Shown here: one piece after another, positions 31,813 to 49,437 of the stretch
Position numbering within the stretch: the stretch's first letter is position 1
Layout: the number at the start of each line of letters is the position of its first letter
Source: Gammaproteobacteria bacterium
GTDB taxonomy: Bacteria > Pseudomonadota > Gammaproteobacteria > Ga0077536
Length of the DNA stretch: 64,000 nt
Assembly (NCBI GenBank): GCA_016209015.1
Contig: JACQWY010000016.1
Coordinates: 110,310 to 174,309, forward strand
Direction: 5' to 3'
Notes under the pieces: generated by a model
Told to the model about the DNA's origin: nothing
The model's input: the letters and a program-made list of their open reading frames with translations, nothing else
Databases searched by the model: none
Made by a program: the position numbers and the translations under genes

Positions 31813-32835
31813 TTATAAATAGCTTTTTACCAAGAATTCCGCAATTTGAATACTGTTCAGGGCGGCACCCTTCCGCACATTGTCGGCGACGACCCAGAGG
31901 TTGAGCCCTCGCGGGTGCGAAATATCCTCCCGGATCCGGCCCACGAAAACCGCATCGTTGTGCGCAGCCTCGGTCACGGCGGTCGGATAACCCCCGTCGC
32001 GCCGCTCGTCGAGCACGACGATGCCGGGGGCCGCTTCGAGCAGACGGCGGGCGGTGGCCACGTCGATCTTCTCGCGCGTTTCGATGTGAACAGCCTCGGA
32101 ATGGCCAAAGAACACCGGTACCCGGACCGTCGTCGGGTTCACCTGGATATTCTGATCCTCCATGATCTTGCGCGTCTCCCACACCATCTTCATCTCTTCC
32201 TTGGTGTAACCGTTCTCCTGGAAGACGTCGATCTGGGGCAGGCAGTTGAAAGCGATCTGCTTCGGGTAGACGTTCGCCTCCACCGGCTTCATGTTCAGGA
32301 GCGCAACCGTCTGCGTCGCGAGCTCTTCGATCGCTTCCTTGCCCGTGCCCGAGACCGCCTGATACGTGCAGACGTTGATGCGCTCGATGCCGACAGCGTC
32401 GTGGAGCGGTTTCAGCGCGACGACCATCTGGATCGTCGAGCAGTTCGGATTGGCGATGATGCCCCGATTCTTGTATTGGGCAATTGCGTGCGGGTTCACT
32501 TCCGGGACGACGAGCGGAATGTCGTCGTCGTAGCGAAACTGCGAGGTGTTGTCGATGACGACGCAACCGGCTTCGGCCGCTTTCGGAGCGTAGATCTCCG
32601 AGACCGACGCACCGGGCGAGAACAGGCCGATCTGCACCTTCGAGAAGTCGAACGTCTCGAGGTCTTGCACGACCAGATTCTTGCCGGCGAAAGGAATACG
32701 GCTGCCGGCCGAGCGCGAGCTCGCGACCGCGTACACTTCACCGACCGGAAACTTGCGCTGTTCCAGAATCGACAGCATTGATTCGCCGACGGCGCCCGTG
32801 GCGCCGACGACCGCGACATTGAATTTTCTGTCCAT
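31813..32835 (-). CDS. asd: aspartate-semialdehyde dehydrogenase
   Basis: Reduces aspartyl phosphate to aspartate semialdehyde on the way to lysine, threonine, methionine and diaminopimelate. The 340-residue protein has the NADP-binding start VAVVGATGAVGESML and the catalytic cysteine in NPNCSTIQMVVALKPL. RINVCTYQAVSGTGKEA and FGHSEAVHIETREKI follow. It lies 41 bp after leuB and upstream of fimV. The lysine/diaminopimelate genes dapC, dapD and dapB are elsewhere in the window. Confidence 0.97.
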   Translation of the reverse strand: MDRKFNVAVVGATGAVGESMLSILEQRKFPVGEVYAVASSRSAGSRIPFAGKNLVVQDLETFDFSKVQIGLFSPGASVSEIYAPKAAEAGCVVIDNTSQFRYDDDIPLVVPEVNPHAIAQYKNRGIIANPNCSTIQMVVALKPLHDAVGIERINVCTYQAVSGTGKEAIEELATQTVALLNMKPVEANVYPKQIAFNCLPQIDVFQENGYTKEEMKMVWETRKIMEDQNIQVNPTTVRVPVFFGHSEAVHIETREKIDVATARRLLEAAPGIVVLDERRDGGYPTAVTEAAHNDAVFVGRIREDISHPRGLNLWVVADNVRKGAALNSIQIAEFLVKSYL

Positions 32836-32876
32836 TACCCGACCGTTCGTAATCTGTTCATTCGTTCAAGACGCCG

Positions 32877-33953
32877 TTACGCGAGGTGTGCGACGACTTC
32901 CCGGCCCATCTCACGCGTGCCCACGAGCTTCATTCCCGGCTGTTGGATATCCGCCGTACGGTAACCCGCGTCCAGCACTTTCGACACTGCCGCCTCGACC
33001 CGCGACGCCTGCGCCTCCTCGCGCAGCGAGTAGCGCAGCATCATCGCCACGGAAAGTATCGTGGCGAGCGGATTCGCGACATTGCGTCCGGCGATATCCG
33101 GCGCGGAGCCATGGATGGGCTCGAACATGCCCTTGTTCTCGGCGTTGAGCGATGCCGACGGCAGCATGCCGATGGAGCCCGTCAGCATGGACGCGAGATC
33201 GGAGAGGATGTCGCCGAACATATTGGACGTCACCATCACGTCGAACTGCTTCGGGGTGCGCACGAGTTGCATCGCTGCATTGTCCACGTACATGTGGCTC
33301 AGTTCGACGTCGACATACTCCCGGCCGACGGTCGTCACGACCTCACGCCACAACTCGGTCGTCTCGAGAACGTTCGCCTTGTCGATGGAACACAGCTTCT
33401 TGTTGCGAAGACGCGCGATCCCGAACGCGGAATGCGCGATGCGCCTGATCTCCGATTCCGAGTACACCATGGTGTTGTGCCCGACGCGCTCACCGTTCGT
33501 GCCGATCTCGATGCCGCGAGGCTTGCCGAAGTAGATGTCGCCGGTGAGCTCGCGGACGATCATGAGGTCCAGCCCGGAAACCACTTCGGGCTTCAGCGTC
33601 GAGGCCTCGGCCAGCGCGGGATAGAGCAGCGCGGGCCGCAGGTTGCAATAGAGATCGAGGCCGGAGCGGATGCGCAAGAGTCCGCGCTCCGGTCGCTTGT
33701 CGCGTTCGATCTTGTCCCACTTGGGCCCGCCGACTGCACCGAGCAGGATCGCGTCGGAGGCGCGAGCCAGTGCGAGCGTCGCCTCGGGCAGCGGATCGCC
33801 CGCTGCGTCGACCGCGCAACCCCCGAGCAGGGCGTGTTCGAGCTCCAGGGCGAGGCCGAATCTGTCACGCAGCGCGAGCAGCACTTCTTCAGCCGCGCCG
33901 ACGATTTCGGGACCTATGCCATCCCCGTTCAGGAGCAGGACTTTATGGACCAT
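32877..33953 (-). CDS. leuB: 3-isopropylmalate dehydrogenase
   Basis: NAD-dependent oxidative decarboxylase of leucine synthesis. The start [18 protein letters not shown] gives 358 residues, as in the family. Characteristic features: [31 protein letters not shown], and [29 protein letters not shown] with the metal-binding aspartates, plus [17 protein letters not shown]. leuC and leuD, which usually precede it, are not in the window. The gene upstream (dapC) points the other way, so leuB is the first gene of the leuB-asd pair here. Confidence 0.96.
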   Translation of the reverse strand: MVHKVLLLNGDGIGPEIVGAAEEVLLALRDRFGLALELEHALLGGCAVDAAGDPLPEATLALARASDAILLGAVGGPKWDKIERDKRPERGLLRIRSGLDLYCNLRPALLYPALAEASTLKPEVVSGLDLMIVRELTGDIYFGKPRGIEIGTNGERVGHNTMVYSESEIRRIAHSAFGIARLRNKKLCSIDKANVLETTELWREVVTTVGREYVDVELSHMYVDNAAMQLVRTPKQFDVMVTSNMFGDILSDLASMLTGSIGMLPSASLNAENKGMFEPIHGSAPDIAGRNVANPLATILSVAMMLRYSLREEAQASRVEAAVSKVLDAGYRTADIQQPGMKLVGTREMGREVVAHLA

Positions 33954-34076
33954 GGCGATTTTTCGCACGTCAAAAAAAGGGGGCAAAGAATACCGCAAAC
34001 CCACCGTAGACGATACGGACGGACCTCAAGTACGCTATCGCAATTACAGCGCGCCCGCCCCCGCCCCAACGACGAC

Positions 34077-35273
34077 ATGAATCCCGGCCTCAAGCATCTG
34101 CAGCCCTATCCTTTCGAGCGTCTCGGTGCGCTCCAGGCCGCTGCCGCCCGCGACCGCACCACGCTGCAACCGATCAATCTCTCCATCGGCGAGCCACAGC
34201 ACCCGACACCGGCGATCATCCATGAAGCGATCCTCGCGTCGCTCGCGACCACGTCGAAATACCCGGCCACGAAGGGCATCGAGGAGTTGCGCGTCGCGAT
34301 TGCGGATTGGCTCGTGCGCCGCTTCCGGCTCGCGACGGCCAGCATCGATGCCGAGCGCCACGTGCTGCCTGTGAACGGGACCCGCGAAGCCTTGTTCGCG
34401 ATCGCACAGTGTCTCGTCGACCGGGCTCCCGGAGCGCTTGTCGCGATGCCGAATCCTTTCTATCAAATCTACGAGGGCGCGGCGCTGCTTGCCGGCGCGG
34501 AGCCGTTTTTCATGGCGTGTCCCGCCGCGTCGGGCTTCCTCCCGGATTTCGACGCCGTGCCCGGAGCGATCTGGGATCGCTGCCAGCTCGTCTACGTTTG
34601 CTCCCCGGGCAATCCCTCCGGCTCCGTCATGGACGCACGCCAGTTCACTCGCTTGATCGAACTCGCCGATCGGCACGACTTCACCATCGTCTCCGACGAG
34701 TGCTACTCGGAACTCTATTACGACGAGACCCGCCCACCGCTCGGCCTGCTCGAGGTCTGCACGGCGCTGGGCCGCAACGATTACCGCCGCTGTCTCGTGA
34801 TGCACAGTTTGTCCAAACGCTCGAATGCTCCCGGCTTGCGTTCGGGTTTCGTAGCCGGCGATGAGGCGATTCTGCGCGATTTCCTCCGCTACCGGACGTA
34901 TCACGGCTGCGCGATGCCGCTCTATGTACAGCACGCGAGCATCGCTGCATGGCGCGACGAGACGCATGTCATCGCGAATCGCGCGCGCTACCGCGAGAAG
35001 TTCGAAGCCGTCGTGCCCGTGCTCGGCGAAGTGCTCGACGTCCGGATGCCGGAAGGCGGCTTCTACCTCTGGCCCCGCCTGCCGGCGGACGATGTCGAGA
35101 CCTGCCGGCACCTGCTCGAAGAGACCAACGTGCTCACGCTGCCCGGCAGCTTTCTCGCGCGCGAGGGCATCGACGGAAATCCCGGCCGCGGCAGATTGCG
35201 CATCGCGCTCGTCGCGGAACTCGAACCCTGCGTCGAGGCCGCGCACCGGATCCGCGGGTTCTTCGCACGTTAG
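34077..35273 (+). CDS. dapC: succinyldiaminopimelate transaminase
   Basis: Class I/II PLP aminotransferase of 398 residues, assigned to N-succinyl-L,L-diaminopimelate transamination in the succinylase branch of lysine synthesis. It starts [19 protein letters not shown], typical of proteobacterial DapC, and contains [41 protein letters not shown], and the PLP lysine in [21 protein letters not shown]. dapD follows after 70 bp on the same strand, which supports this substrate. The pair is the only plus-strand operon between 18 and 45 kb. Confidence 0.94.
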   Translation: MNPGLKHLQPYPFERLGALQAAAARDRTTLQPINLSIGEPQHPTPAIIHEAILASLATTSKYPATKGIEELRVAIADWLVRRFRLATASIDAERHVLPVNGTREALFAIAQCLVDRAPGALVAMPNPFYQIYEGAALLAGAEPFFMACPAASGFLPDFDAVPGAIWDRCQLVYVCSPGNPSGSVMDARQFTRLIELADRHDFTIVSDECYSELYYDETRPPLGLLEVCTALGRNDYRRCLVMHSLSKRSNAPGLRSGFVAGDEAILRDFLRYRTYHGCAMPLYVQHASIAAWRDETHVIANRARYREKFEAVVPVLGEVLDVRMPEGGFYLWPRLPADDVETCRHLLEETNVLTLPGSFLAREGIDGNPGRGRLRIALVAELEPCVEAAHRIRGFFAR

Positions 35274-35343
35274 CCCGCCAGCCGGGCATATCGACCATCA
35301 TTGCGGGGCAACGCCCCGTCCGACATCCAACAGAGGATCTGCC

Positions 35344-36165
35344 ATGGAAAAGCTTGCCGCCATCATCAACGAGGCCTTCGAGCGGCGCGCCGAGATCAGC
35401 CCCGCGAATGCCGAGCAGCGGCTGCGTGATGCGGTCGTCGAATGCCTCGGGCTGCTCGAGAGCGGCGAACTGCGCGTCGCCGAGCCCCGGCACGGCGCGT
35501 GGGTCGTCAACGAATGGGCGAAGAAAGCCGTGCTGCTGTCCTTCCGGCTGAACGACAACGAAGTCATGCCGGGGGGGTACACGCAGTTCTACGACAAGGT
35601 ACCGACGAAATTCGGCGCGACCTCGGCGGACGAGTTCAAGCGCATCGGAGCGCGTGTGGTGCCGCCCGCGACCGTCCGTCGCGGCGCCTTCATCGGCAGC
35701 GGCGTGGTGCTCATGCCGAGCTACGTCAACATCGGCGCCTTCGTGGATTCCGGCACGATGGTGGACACCTGGGCGACCGTCGGATCCTGCGCACAAATCG
35801 GAAAGAACGTGCACCTTTCCGGCGGCGTGGGCATCGGCGGTGTACTGGAACCATTGCAGGCTGCCCCGACAATCATCGAGGACGACTGCTTCATCGGCGC
35901 ACGCTCGGAAGTCGTCGAAGGCGTAATCGTCGGCGCGGGTTCGGTGATCTCGATGGGCGTGTTCATCGGTCAGAGCACCAAGATCTACGATCGCACCACG
36001 GGCGAAATCCTGATGGGCAGAGTGCCGCCGGGCTCGGTGGTCGTCTCGGGCAACCTTCCCGCCGCGGATGGAAGCCACAGCCTCTACTGCGCGGTCATCG
36101 TGAAACGGGTCGATGCGAAAACCCGTGCCAAGACCGGCATCAACGAGCTGTTGCGCGATATCTGA
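35344..36165 (+). CDS. dapD: 2,3,4,5-tetrahydropyridine-2,6-dicarboxylate N-succinyltransferase
   Basis: Succinylates tetrahydrodipicolinate in lysine and diaminopimelate synthesis. The 273-residue protein starts [20 protein letters not shown] after a purine-rich AGAGGA. An N-terminal helical domain is followed by a left-handed beta helix of hexapeptide repeats (about residues 105-230), including [20 protein letters not shown] and the [11 protein letters not shown] motif. Length and order are normal. A strong hairpin after the stop (36180-36204) separates it from the convergent glmM. Confidence 0.97.
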   Translation: MEKLAAIINEAFERRAEISPANAEQRLRDAVVECLGLLESGELRVAEPRHGAWVVNEWAKKAVLLSFRLNDNEVMPGGYTQFYDKVPTKFGATSADEFKRIGARVVPPATVRRGAFIGSGVVLMPSYVNIGAFVDSGTMVDTWATVGSCAQIGKNVHLSGGVGIGGVLEPLQAAPTIIEDDCFIGARSEVVEGVIVGAGSVISMGVFIGQSTKIYDRTTGEILMGRVPPGSVVVSGNLPAADGSHSLYCAVIVKRVDAKTRAKTGINELLRDI

Positions 36166-36179
36166 GCCGGCTGAAACGG

Positions 36180-36208
36180 GACCGGCGGCACGCGGCCGCC
36201 GGTCGTTT
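36180..36208. terminator. terminator between convergent dapD and glmM
   Basis: Ten-base perfect arms GACCGGCGGC and GCCGCCGGTC flank five bases, and the plus strand continues CGTTT. It lies 15 bp after the dapD stop and 16 bp before the glmM stop on the other strand, so it may serve both genes. Confidence 0.6.
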
Positions 36209-36223
36209 CGATCCGCAAGCGCC

Positions 36224-37603
36224 TCAGGCCGCTTTGCCGGCTGCGATGCTCTGGTCCACCGCTTCGGCGACGACGTCCGCGAGGTAGCGGCTCAGTTCGT
36301 CGACCTGACCGGCGTCCTGCCCTTCCACCATGACGCGAATCACCGGCTCCGTGCCCGAGGGCCGCAGCAGTACGCGGCCGCGACTGCCGAGCTTCTGTTC
36401 GACCTCCGCGACGCCTGCGCGCACTTTCGGCAGCGACGTGACGTCCATGCGTTCCTTCAAGCGCACGTTCAGCAGCGTCTGCGGGAATTTCATCATGCCG
36501 GCCTTGAGCGTCGCGAGCGTCTGACCGGTGCGGAGCACCGCCTCGAGTACCTGCAGCGCGGAGATGATGCCATCGCCCGTCGAGGTCAAATCGAGGCAGA
36601 TGATGTGGCCCGACGACTCGCCACCGAGCGTCCAACCGTTCGCGGTCAGCATCTCCATGATGTAGCGATCGCCGACTTTCGCGCGTTTCAGTTCGACGCC
36701 GAGCGTCTTCAATGCGAGCTCGAGACCGAGGTTGCTCATCTGCGTGCCGACCACGGCGCCCTGCAGGCGGCCGAGCTGCTGACGATGGCGCGCGATGATG
36801 AACGTGATCTCGTCGCCGTCTATGACCTCGCCCGCATGGTCCACCATGATCAGCCGGTCGCCGTCGCCGTCGAGCGCGATGCCGGCATCGGCCTTCGCCG
36901 CAATCACCGCCTGCTGCAGCGTCTCGGGCGAAGTTGCGCCGGAACGATCATTGATGTTGAAACCGTCGGGCTTGTTGCCCAGCGGAACGATCTGCGCGCC
37001 GAGTTCTTCGAACACGGCCGGAGCGATGTGGTACGTGGCACCGTGGGCGCAGTCGACGACGAGTTTCATGCCGCGGAGATCCATGCCGAGCGGCGTCGTG
37101 CTCTTGCAGAACTCGATGTAACGGCCGGCGGCGTCGGTCACGCGATGCGCCTTGCCGAGTTCGCGCGAGTTCGCACACTCGAAAGGCTTGTCCATCTCAC
37201 GCTCGATCTCGCATTCGATCTCGTCGGGCAGTTTCGTGCCTGCCGCAGAAAAGAATTTGATCCCGTTGTCATCGAAGGGATTGTGCGAGGCGCTGATGAC
37301 GATACCTGCCTGAGCATGGAAGGTGCGCGTGAGATACGCAATTCCGGGCGTCGGCATCGGGCCGAGCAGGTGAATGTCGACACCCGCCGCGGAAAGCCCC
37401 GCTTCGAGCGCGGATTCGAACATGTAACCGGACACCCGCGTGTCCTTGCCGATCAGCACTTTCGGCCGCGCGGAAGTCCCTCGCGCCAGTACCCGCCCGG
37501 CGGCCCAGCCGAGCTTCATCACGAAGTCGGGCGTGATCGGCGGTTCGCCCACCGTGCCGCGGATTCCATCGGTTCCAAAGTATTTGCGAGTGTTCTTGGA
37601 CAT
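36224..37603 (-). CDS. glmM: phosphoglucosamine mutase
   Basis: Interconverts glucosamine 6-phosphate and 1-phosphate on the way to UDP-GlcNAc. The ATG at 37603 ([16 protein letters not shown]) has GGGAAGG about 7 bases upstream and gives 459 residues, slightly longer than the E. coli enzyme. The phosphoserine is Ser106 in [16 protein letters not shown]; the metal site is DGDGDRL, and GGESSGH and the phosphate loop [12 protein letters not shown] follow. In many relatives folP lies between ftsH and glmM; here there is a 260-bp non-coding gap instead. Confidence 0.96.
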   Translation of the reverse strand: MSKNTRKYFGTDGIRGTVGEPPITPDFVMKLGWAAGRVLARGTSARPKVLIGKDTRVSGYMFESALEAGLSAAGVDIHLLGPMPTPGIAYLTRTFHAQAGIVISASHNPFDDNGIKFFSAAGTKLPDEIECEIEREMDKPFECANSRELGKAHRVTDAAGRYIEFCKSTTPLGMDLRGMKLVVDCAHGATYHIAPAVFEELGAQIVPLGNKPDGFNINDRSGATSPETLQQAVIAAKADAGIALDGDGDRLIMVDHAGEVIDGDEITFIIARHRQQLGRLQGAVVGTQMSNLGLELALKTLGVELKRAKVGDRYIMEMLTANGWTLGGESSGHIICLDLTSTGDGIISALQVLEAVLRTGQTLATLKAGMMKFPQTLLNVRLKERMDVTSLPKVRAGVAEVEQKLGSRGRVLLRPSGTEPVIRVMVEGQDAGQVDELSRYLADVVAEAVDQSIAAGKAA

Positions 37604-37823
37604 CGGCAACCTTCCCATTCCTTTTCTTGATAGCTCGAATGCGGCGAAGCCTAGCAAGCCGCCATCCGCAGCGAGTGTGCAGGGTGTCTCAACTCACAGA
37701 AGTTAACTTTCGCGACGAGCGCGGGCCAACTCCCCCGGCTGCATAGCGGCAGTCTCGCCACGGCCTGCAGTGTCGTGCTTGCGCTGATGTCGAAGAGTTG
37801 TGAACGAGATCGGGATTCGCGGA

Positions 37824-37851
37824 CCGCGGCGTGATGGCTATCACACCGCGG
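37824..37851. terminator. long hairpin after ftsH
   Basis: A 12-bp stem with one mismatch (CCGCGG-x-GTGAT with ATCAC-x-CCGCGG, loop GGCT) begins 13 bp after the ftsH stop. No T-run follows on the minus strand. It may stop or slow transcription from ftsH towards glmM, or stabilise the ftsH mRNA end. Confidence 0.4.
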
Positions 37852-37863
37852 CCGATGAGGGGA

Positions 37864-39789
<1,926 letters not shown>

Positions 39790-39858
39790 TTGCTCCTAAG
39801 TCCGGCACGGGAATCTCCTACGAAATCAAACGTCTGCCGGAACATCTGGTTCGGGGCA

Positions 39859-40479
39859 CTATAACTTAAATCCGCGGACCACTATATAAAATTCCGGGGA
39901 TCTCTCGCGCGACGCCCGCGGCTTGCGGCGCAGGATTGCCTGACACCGGGGACGCAGGGCCGCAATGAACTTCTCGGTATCGGCGTGTTGGAACATCTTG
40001 ATAACAATAGTCCCCTCCGGCTTGAGAAAGTTCTCGGCCGCTTCAATTGCAACTTCAGCGAGAGTTACCGAGCGAGCCTCGTCGGCATGTCGCACCCCAC
40101 TGAGATTGGGGGCCATGTCCGATAAAACAAGGTCGACGGGCCCGCCGCCGAGCGCCTCCCTGACCGCATCGACGATTGCGGGAGCCCCGGAATCGCCCTG
40201 GATGAAATGCACGCCTTGGAGCGGCTCCATCGCGAGCAGGTCGACCGCGACCACGGTACCGCGCGCACCCACGACCTCTTTCGCCACCTGGCTCCAGCCG
40301 CCGGGGCTGCCCCCGAGATCGAGCACCCGATCACCGGGCTTCAGGAGCCGGTCGCGCGCGAGAATTTCCTTCAGCTTGAATGCCGCCCGGGACCGGTAAC
40401 CCTCGGCATCCCGCTGCTTTACGAACGGATCGCGGGCTTGGATCTGGAGCCAGCGCTTGGTGGAACCACGACGGGACAC
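39859..40479 (-). CDS. rlmE: 23S rRNA 2'-O-ribose methyltransferase (U2552)
   Basis: Heat-shock-associated SAM-dependent methyltransferase (FtsJ/RrmJ) acting on U2552 of 23S rRNA. The 206-residue protein shows RDPFVKQRDAEGYRSRAAFKLKEI with the first catalytic lysine. The SAM site VLDLGGSPGGWSQVA, the aspartate in LVLSDMAPNLSGV and the second lysine in GTIVIKMFQ complete the K-D-K-E set. It sits directly before ftsH. The small RNA-binding gene yhbY often found divergent to it is not present; greA follows instead. Confidence 0.96.
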   Translation of the reverse strand: MSRRGSTKRWLQIQARDPFVKQRDAEGYRSRAAFKLKEILARDRLLKPGDRVLDLGGSPGGWSQVAKEVVGARGTVVAVDLLAMEPLQGVHFIQGDSGAPAIVDAVREALGGGPVDLVLSDMAPNLSGVRHADEARSVTLAEVAIEAAENFLKPEGTIVIKMFQHADTEKFIAALRPRCQAILRRKPRASRERSPEFYIVVRGFKL

Positions 40480-40555
40480 GGGGACGCTCAGATCCCGCGA
40501 GGAGCCGGTGCGGGGAACGGCCCGCTGCCGGGACGCGTGGCGGGCGCGTGCGGAC

Positions 40556-41028
40556 TCAAACGTACTGGACTTCGAGCACTTCGTACTCGATGACGCCGCC
40601 GGGCGCCTGGACGTTCACGGCGTCACCTTCCTGCTTGCCGATGAGCGCGCGGGCGATCGGGGAGCCGATCGAGACCATGCCCGATTTGATGTCTGCTTCG
40701 TCCTCGCCGACGATCTTGTAGACGACTTCGTCCTCGGTCTTGAGGTTCAGCAGGGTGACGGTGGCCCCGAAGACGACCTTGCCCTGGGCATTGATCTTCG
40801 TGACGTCGATGACCTCGGCGTGTGCGAGCTTGCCCTCGATTTCCTTGATCCGACCCTCGGCGAAGCTCTGCTGCTCGCGCGCGGCGTGATATTCCGCGTT
40901 CTCCTTCAAGTCGCCGTGCGCCCGCGCCTCGGCAATCGCGGCGGTGATGCGCGGACGATCGACCGTCTTCAGACGCTGCAGTTCCTCGCGCAAGCGCTGG
41001 GCGCCCTGGACGGTCATCGGCGACTTGC

Positions 41029-41032
<4 letters not shown>
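40556..41032 (-). CDS. greA: transcription elongation factor GreA
   Basis: Rescues backtracked RNA polymerase by stimulating transcript cleavage. The 158-residue protein has the N-terminal coiled-coil hairpin with [16 protein letters not shown] (the acidic tip residues) and the C-terminal FKBP-like domain with [18 protein letters not shown]. Its ATG overlaps the carB stop by 4 bp, so it is coupled to carAB. Confidence 0.97.
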
Positions 41033-44250
<3,218 letters not shown>

Positions 44251-44264
44251 CTGGCTCGGTATCT

Positions 44265-45413
44265 CTATTGGCGCGATGCGCGGTGCTGCCGCATCAGGCT
44301 GACGAACTGATTGAACAGACCGCCGACGTCGTGCGGGCCTGGGCTCGCCTCGGGATGGCCCTGGAAACTGAAGGCCGGGAGCTCCGCGTGGCGGAGGCCC
44401 TGCAAGGTGCCGTCGAACAGCGAACGGTGCGTGGGCAGGAGTTCGGGCGGCAGCGTCGCCTCGTCGACCGCGAAGCCATGGTTCTGGCTCGTGATCAGCA
44501 CACGCCCCGTCGCGAGTTCCTGCACGGGATGGTTCGCGCCGTGGTGGCCGAACTTCATCTTCACCGTCTTCGCGCCGCAGGCGAGGCCGAGCAACTGGTG
44601 GCCGAGGCAGATCCCGAAGATCGGGATTTTCCGCGCGAGTACTTCGCGGATCATCGCGATGGCGTAATCGCAGGGCTCCGGGTCGCCGGGGCCGTTCGAG
44701 AGGAACACGCCGTCCGGATTCATCGCGAACACCTCGCTCGCGGGCGTCTTCGCCGGCACGACCGTCAGATCGCAACCGTGCTCGGCGAGGAGCCGGAGGA
44801 TGTTGCGCTTGATACCGAAATCGAAGGCCACGACCTTGTAGCGCTCACCGCCCGGCGCCGGCGTGCGATGCGCGTTCGTCTCGAGCGCCCACACACCTTC
44901 GGTCCACGGATAGGCCGCGCGGGTCGTCACGCGCTGCGCGAGGTCCGCACCCTTCAACCCCGGGAATGCGCGGGCGCGGGCGAGTGCCGCGTCGACATCG
45001 CACTCCGCACCGGCCGCGATGCAGCCGTTCTGGGCGCCGCCGTCACGCAACAGGCGCGTCAGCTTGCGGGTATCGATGTCGCCGATCGCGACCACGTCGT
45101 TCGCCATGAGGTAATCACCGAGCGTCTGCTCCTGACGGAAATTGCTCGAGTGTAGCGCGCAGTCGCGGACGATGAGGCCGGCGGCGAAGACACGGTGCGA
45201 TTCCGCATCGAGCGCATTCACGCCGACATTCCCGATGTGCGGATAGGTGAGCGTCACGAGCTGTTGGTCGTAGGAGGGATCCGTCAGGATCTCCTGATAA
45301 CCGGTGATCGCGGTGTTGAAGACGACTTCGCCGACCGTCACGCCGTCCGCGCCGGGGGCGCGACCGCGGAAGACGGTGCCGTCCGCGAGTACGAGAATTG
45401 CTGGTTTAGACAC
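44265..45413 (-). CDS. carA: carbamoyl-phosphate synthase small subunit
   Basis: Glutamine amidotransferase subunit that passes ammonia to CarB. The 382-residue protein has the N-terminal CPSase small domain ([19 protein letters not shown]) and a class I amidotransferase domain. The cysteine nucleophile lies in [12 protein letters not shown] and the His-Glu pair in GHPEASPGP. First gene of carA-carB-greA. The 148 bp between it and the divergent Rieske gene must hold its promoter; I did not recognise an arginine or pyrimidine operator there. Confidence 0.97.
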   Translation of the reverse strand: MSKPAILVLADGTVFRGRAPGADGVTVGEVVFNTAITGYQEILTDPSYDQQLVTLTYPHIGNVGVNALDAESHRVFAAGLIVRDCALHSSNFRQEQTLGDYLMANDVVAIGDIDTRKLTRLLRDGGAQNGCIAAGAECDVDAALARARAFPGLKGADLAQRVTTRAAYPWTEGVWALETNAHRTPAPGGERYKVVAFDFGIKRNILRLLAEHGCDLTVVPAKTPASEVFAMNPDGVFLSNGPGDPEPCDYAIAMIREVLARKIPIFGICLGHQLLGLACGAKTVKMKFGHHGANHPVQELATGRVLITSQNHGFAVDEATLPPELLPTHRSLFDGTLQGLRHAELPAFSFQGHPEASPGPHDVGGLFNQFVSLMRQHRASRQ

Positions 45414-45561
45414 GCTGCTGATGGCTCACATAGAAAGCGGGAGGCAACCCTTCGATTGCTCCCGCTTGATGAATGACCATAATTGTACTTGACCACCTCG
45501 AACCACGAAAGGGCGAAACCGGAATGCGTGAGACCTGGCGCCGCGGACGCAGGCCGCGATC

Positions 45562-45930
45562 GTGACCGACGTCGCCCTCTGCCGGGTCGACGAGATTCCG
45601 CCCGAAAGCGCTGTCGGCCGCGATATCGACGCGGGCGGCCGGCCGGTCCCCGTCATCGTCGTGCGCCATGGTGCTGCCATCGCGGCCTACCTCAACAGCT
45701 GCCCGCACGTCGGCGTGCGACTCGAATGGCAGCCGGACGATTTCCTCGATATCACCGGGGCCTACCTGCTCTGCTCGAGCCACGGCGCGCTGTTCGAAAA
45801 AGCGGGAGGTCGGTGTCTCGCGGGTCCCTGTCGCGGAGCAGCGCTCGTGCCGGTCGCGACCCGGGTCGATGCGGACGGCACGGTCTGGGCCATCGGGCCC
45901 GAGGCGCTGCCGCTGACCGCCCGCCGCTAG
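45562..45930 (+). CDS. Rieske [2Fe-2S] domain protein
   Basis: A stand-alone Rieske ferredoxin-like protein of 122 residues with a GTG start. The cluster ligands are present in the standard spacing: C-P-H in NSCPHVGVRLEW and C-x2-H in LLCSSHGALFE, 22 residues between the two pairs. There is no signal peptide, membrane helix or oxygenase domain, so it is a soluble electron carrier or small regulatory redox protein. It is convergent with the anti-sigma gene (7 bp apart) and divergent from carA. Partner and pathway unknown. Confidence 0.85.
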   Translation: MTDVALCRVDEIPPESAVGRDIDAGGRPVPVIVVRHGAAIAAYLNSCPHVGVRLEWQPDDFLDITGAYLLCSSHGALFEKAGGRCLAGPCRGAALVPVATRVDADGTVWAIGPEALPLTARR

Positions 45931-45937
45931 CGCCCCA

Positions 45938-46585
45938 CTACCAGCTCGCGACGGCGGGTTCGGCGAACACGACGCCGCGCGATTCGCGCAGCGCGCTCAG
46001 TGCATGAGTGAGGTCGTGCGGGCCATCGATCTCGGCGAAGACGATGGTGTAGACGCCCTGTTCCGTCGGGCCGTCGATCACTTCGGCCCGGACCTTGAGC
46101 AGAAGCTGGCGGAGCTCCTGTTCGGTGATGTCGGCATAGAAGATCAGCTTCGCGCGCGGTAGTCGCTCGCGGGCCGCGACGCCGCGGCTCTGCCAGGACG
46201 AGGCGATCTTCGGCTCGTGCAGCGCGTATGACCGGAGCTTCGTCGACATCGAGATCGTCGCCACGAGCCCGATGACGAGTGCCAGGATCGCGGCCGTCGC
46301 CCACGGCAGCGGCGGCCGATGCTCCGGTCCCGCGTCGATTCGCGCGTGCAGCCGCTCGAGCCCGGCTTCGCAGGCCGGGTCGCCCGGCTGGGCGGCGACG
46401 TGCCGGCGCAGGACGTGCAGCGCGCCGAGCTCGCGCCGGCAGGCGAGGCAGTCGCGCACGTGCGCCGCGACTTCGTCCGCTTCCGCGCGCTCCAGCGTGC
46501 CGTTCACGTACCAGGGCAGCACCGCCCAGCACCGGCGGTGCTCGGCGTCGAACTGGATCACGGGAACGACCGGCGTGTCGTCCAT
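45938..46585 (-). CDS. zinc-finger anti-sigma factor, membrane-bound
   Basis: A 215-residue protein that probably holds the adjacent ECF sigma factor inactive at the membrane. Residues 42-49 (HVRDCLAC) form the H-x3-C-x2-C anti-sigma zinc motif. One membrane helix lies at about 95-113 (WATAAILALVIGLVATISM). The periplasmic ~100 residues form a small alpha/beta domain (AKLIFYADITEQELRQLLL to SRGVVFAEPAV) that I cannot assign, possibly the sensor. It follows the sigma gene after 7 bp in the same direction. Confidence 0.85.
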   Translation of the reverse strand: MDDTPVVPVIQFDAEHRRCWAVLPWYVNGTLERAEADEVAAHVRDCLACRRELGALHVLRRHVAAQPGDPACEAGLERLHARIDAGPEHRPPLPWATAAILALVIGLVATISMSTKLRSYALHEPKIASSWQSRGVAARERLPRAKLIFYADITEQELRQLLLKVRAEVIDGPTEQGVYTIVFAEIDGPHDLTHALSALRESRGVVFAEPAVASW

Positions 46586-46592
46586 GGGGCCC

Positions 46593-47207
46593 TCACGCGA
46601 ACCTGGCTTTCACGGCGCCGAGCAGCCTGCGGAGCTGCGCGCGTGCATGGAACATGCGGGTCTTCACGGTGTTGACCGGGCAGCCCACGATTTCCGCGAT
46701 TTCGGGATAGGAATAGTCGAGCAGGTAGGTGAGCTCGACGACGCTGCGGTGCGCCGGCGAGAGCCGCGTGAGGGCCGCATCGATTTCGCGCTTCATCTGC
46801 ATCGCATCCAGCTCCCGGTCGAACTCCGGCTCGAAAAACGTCTCGGGCTGTTCCTCGATCGACTCGTTGACCGTGTAGCCGTCGCGTTCGAGCCGCTTCA
46901 AGGCCTTCTTGTAGGCAATGCCGAAGATCCAGGTGGAGACCTTCGAACGGCCGGCGAAGCTCGAGCCGCCGGTCCACACCACGTACATCGCGTCGTTCAC
47001 GATCTCCTCCGCCACGTCGCGGCGCACGACCATCCGCGACAGGAATTCCATCAACTTCGAGTAGTACCGCCGGTACAACTCGTCGAACGCCGCGCGGTCG
47101 CGGCGAATCACCGCCTGCAGCAATTGCAGATCGCGGTGCTCGTCGAGTTGCGCCCGGTCGGACGACGCGACGCCGACCACGGAACCCGTGTCAATCGAGT
47201 CTCTCAC
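46593..47207 (-). CDS. ECF-type RNA polymerase sigma factor
   Basis: A 204-residue group IV sigma factor. Region 2 is at about residues 30-100 (FDELYRRYYSKLMEFLSRMV, then DVAEEIVNDAMYVVW) and region 4 at about 140-195 (ALTRLSPAHRSVVELTYLLDYSYPEIAEIVGCPVNTVKTRMFHAR). The GTG start is preceded by AGGAGGG about 10 bases upstream. It forms an operon with the anti-sigma factor. Regulon and signal are unknown; the insertion of this pair between dapB and carA is not part of the widely conserved order. Confidence 0.92.
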   Translation of the reverse strand: MRDSIDTGSVVGVASSDRAQLDEHRDLQLLQAVIRRDRAAFDELYRRYYSKLMEFLSRMVVRRDVAEEIVNDAMYVVWTGGSSFAGRSKVSTWIFGIAYKKALKRLERDGYTVNESIEEQPETFFEPEFDRELDAMQMKREIDAALTRLSPAHRSVVELTYLLDYSYPEIAEIVGCPVNTVKTRMFHARAQLRRLLGAVKARFA

Positions 47208-47420
47208 GGCTCTTCTGCCCTCCTGGAGACGCGGATACGTGGTCCGCGCGTTGACCTCATTACTCTTAGTGCGCCACCGGCAGCGAGCGGTTCAATCGCC
47301 GGAAGGCAGCACGCCCCGCTTCGCAGGCACGGGAAATCGGAGACCGGATTGGCTGCCGGACGGAAACGAGTGGCGCCGGCCGGTCCCCGCGCGGGATCCG
47401 GCGGCCGTCGCGGCCGGCGC

Positions 47421-49407
<1,987 letters not shown>

Positions 49408-49437
49408 GTTGGAATTCGATACCCCAGTCGTAGAGAA

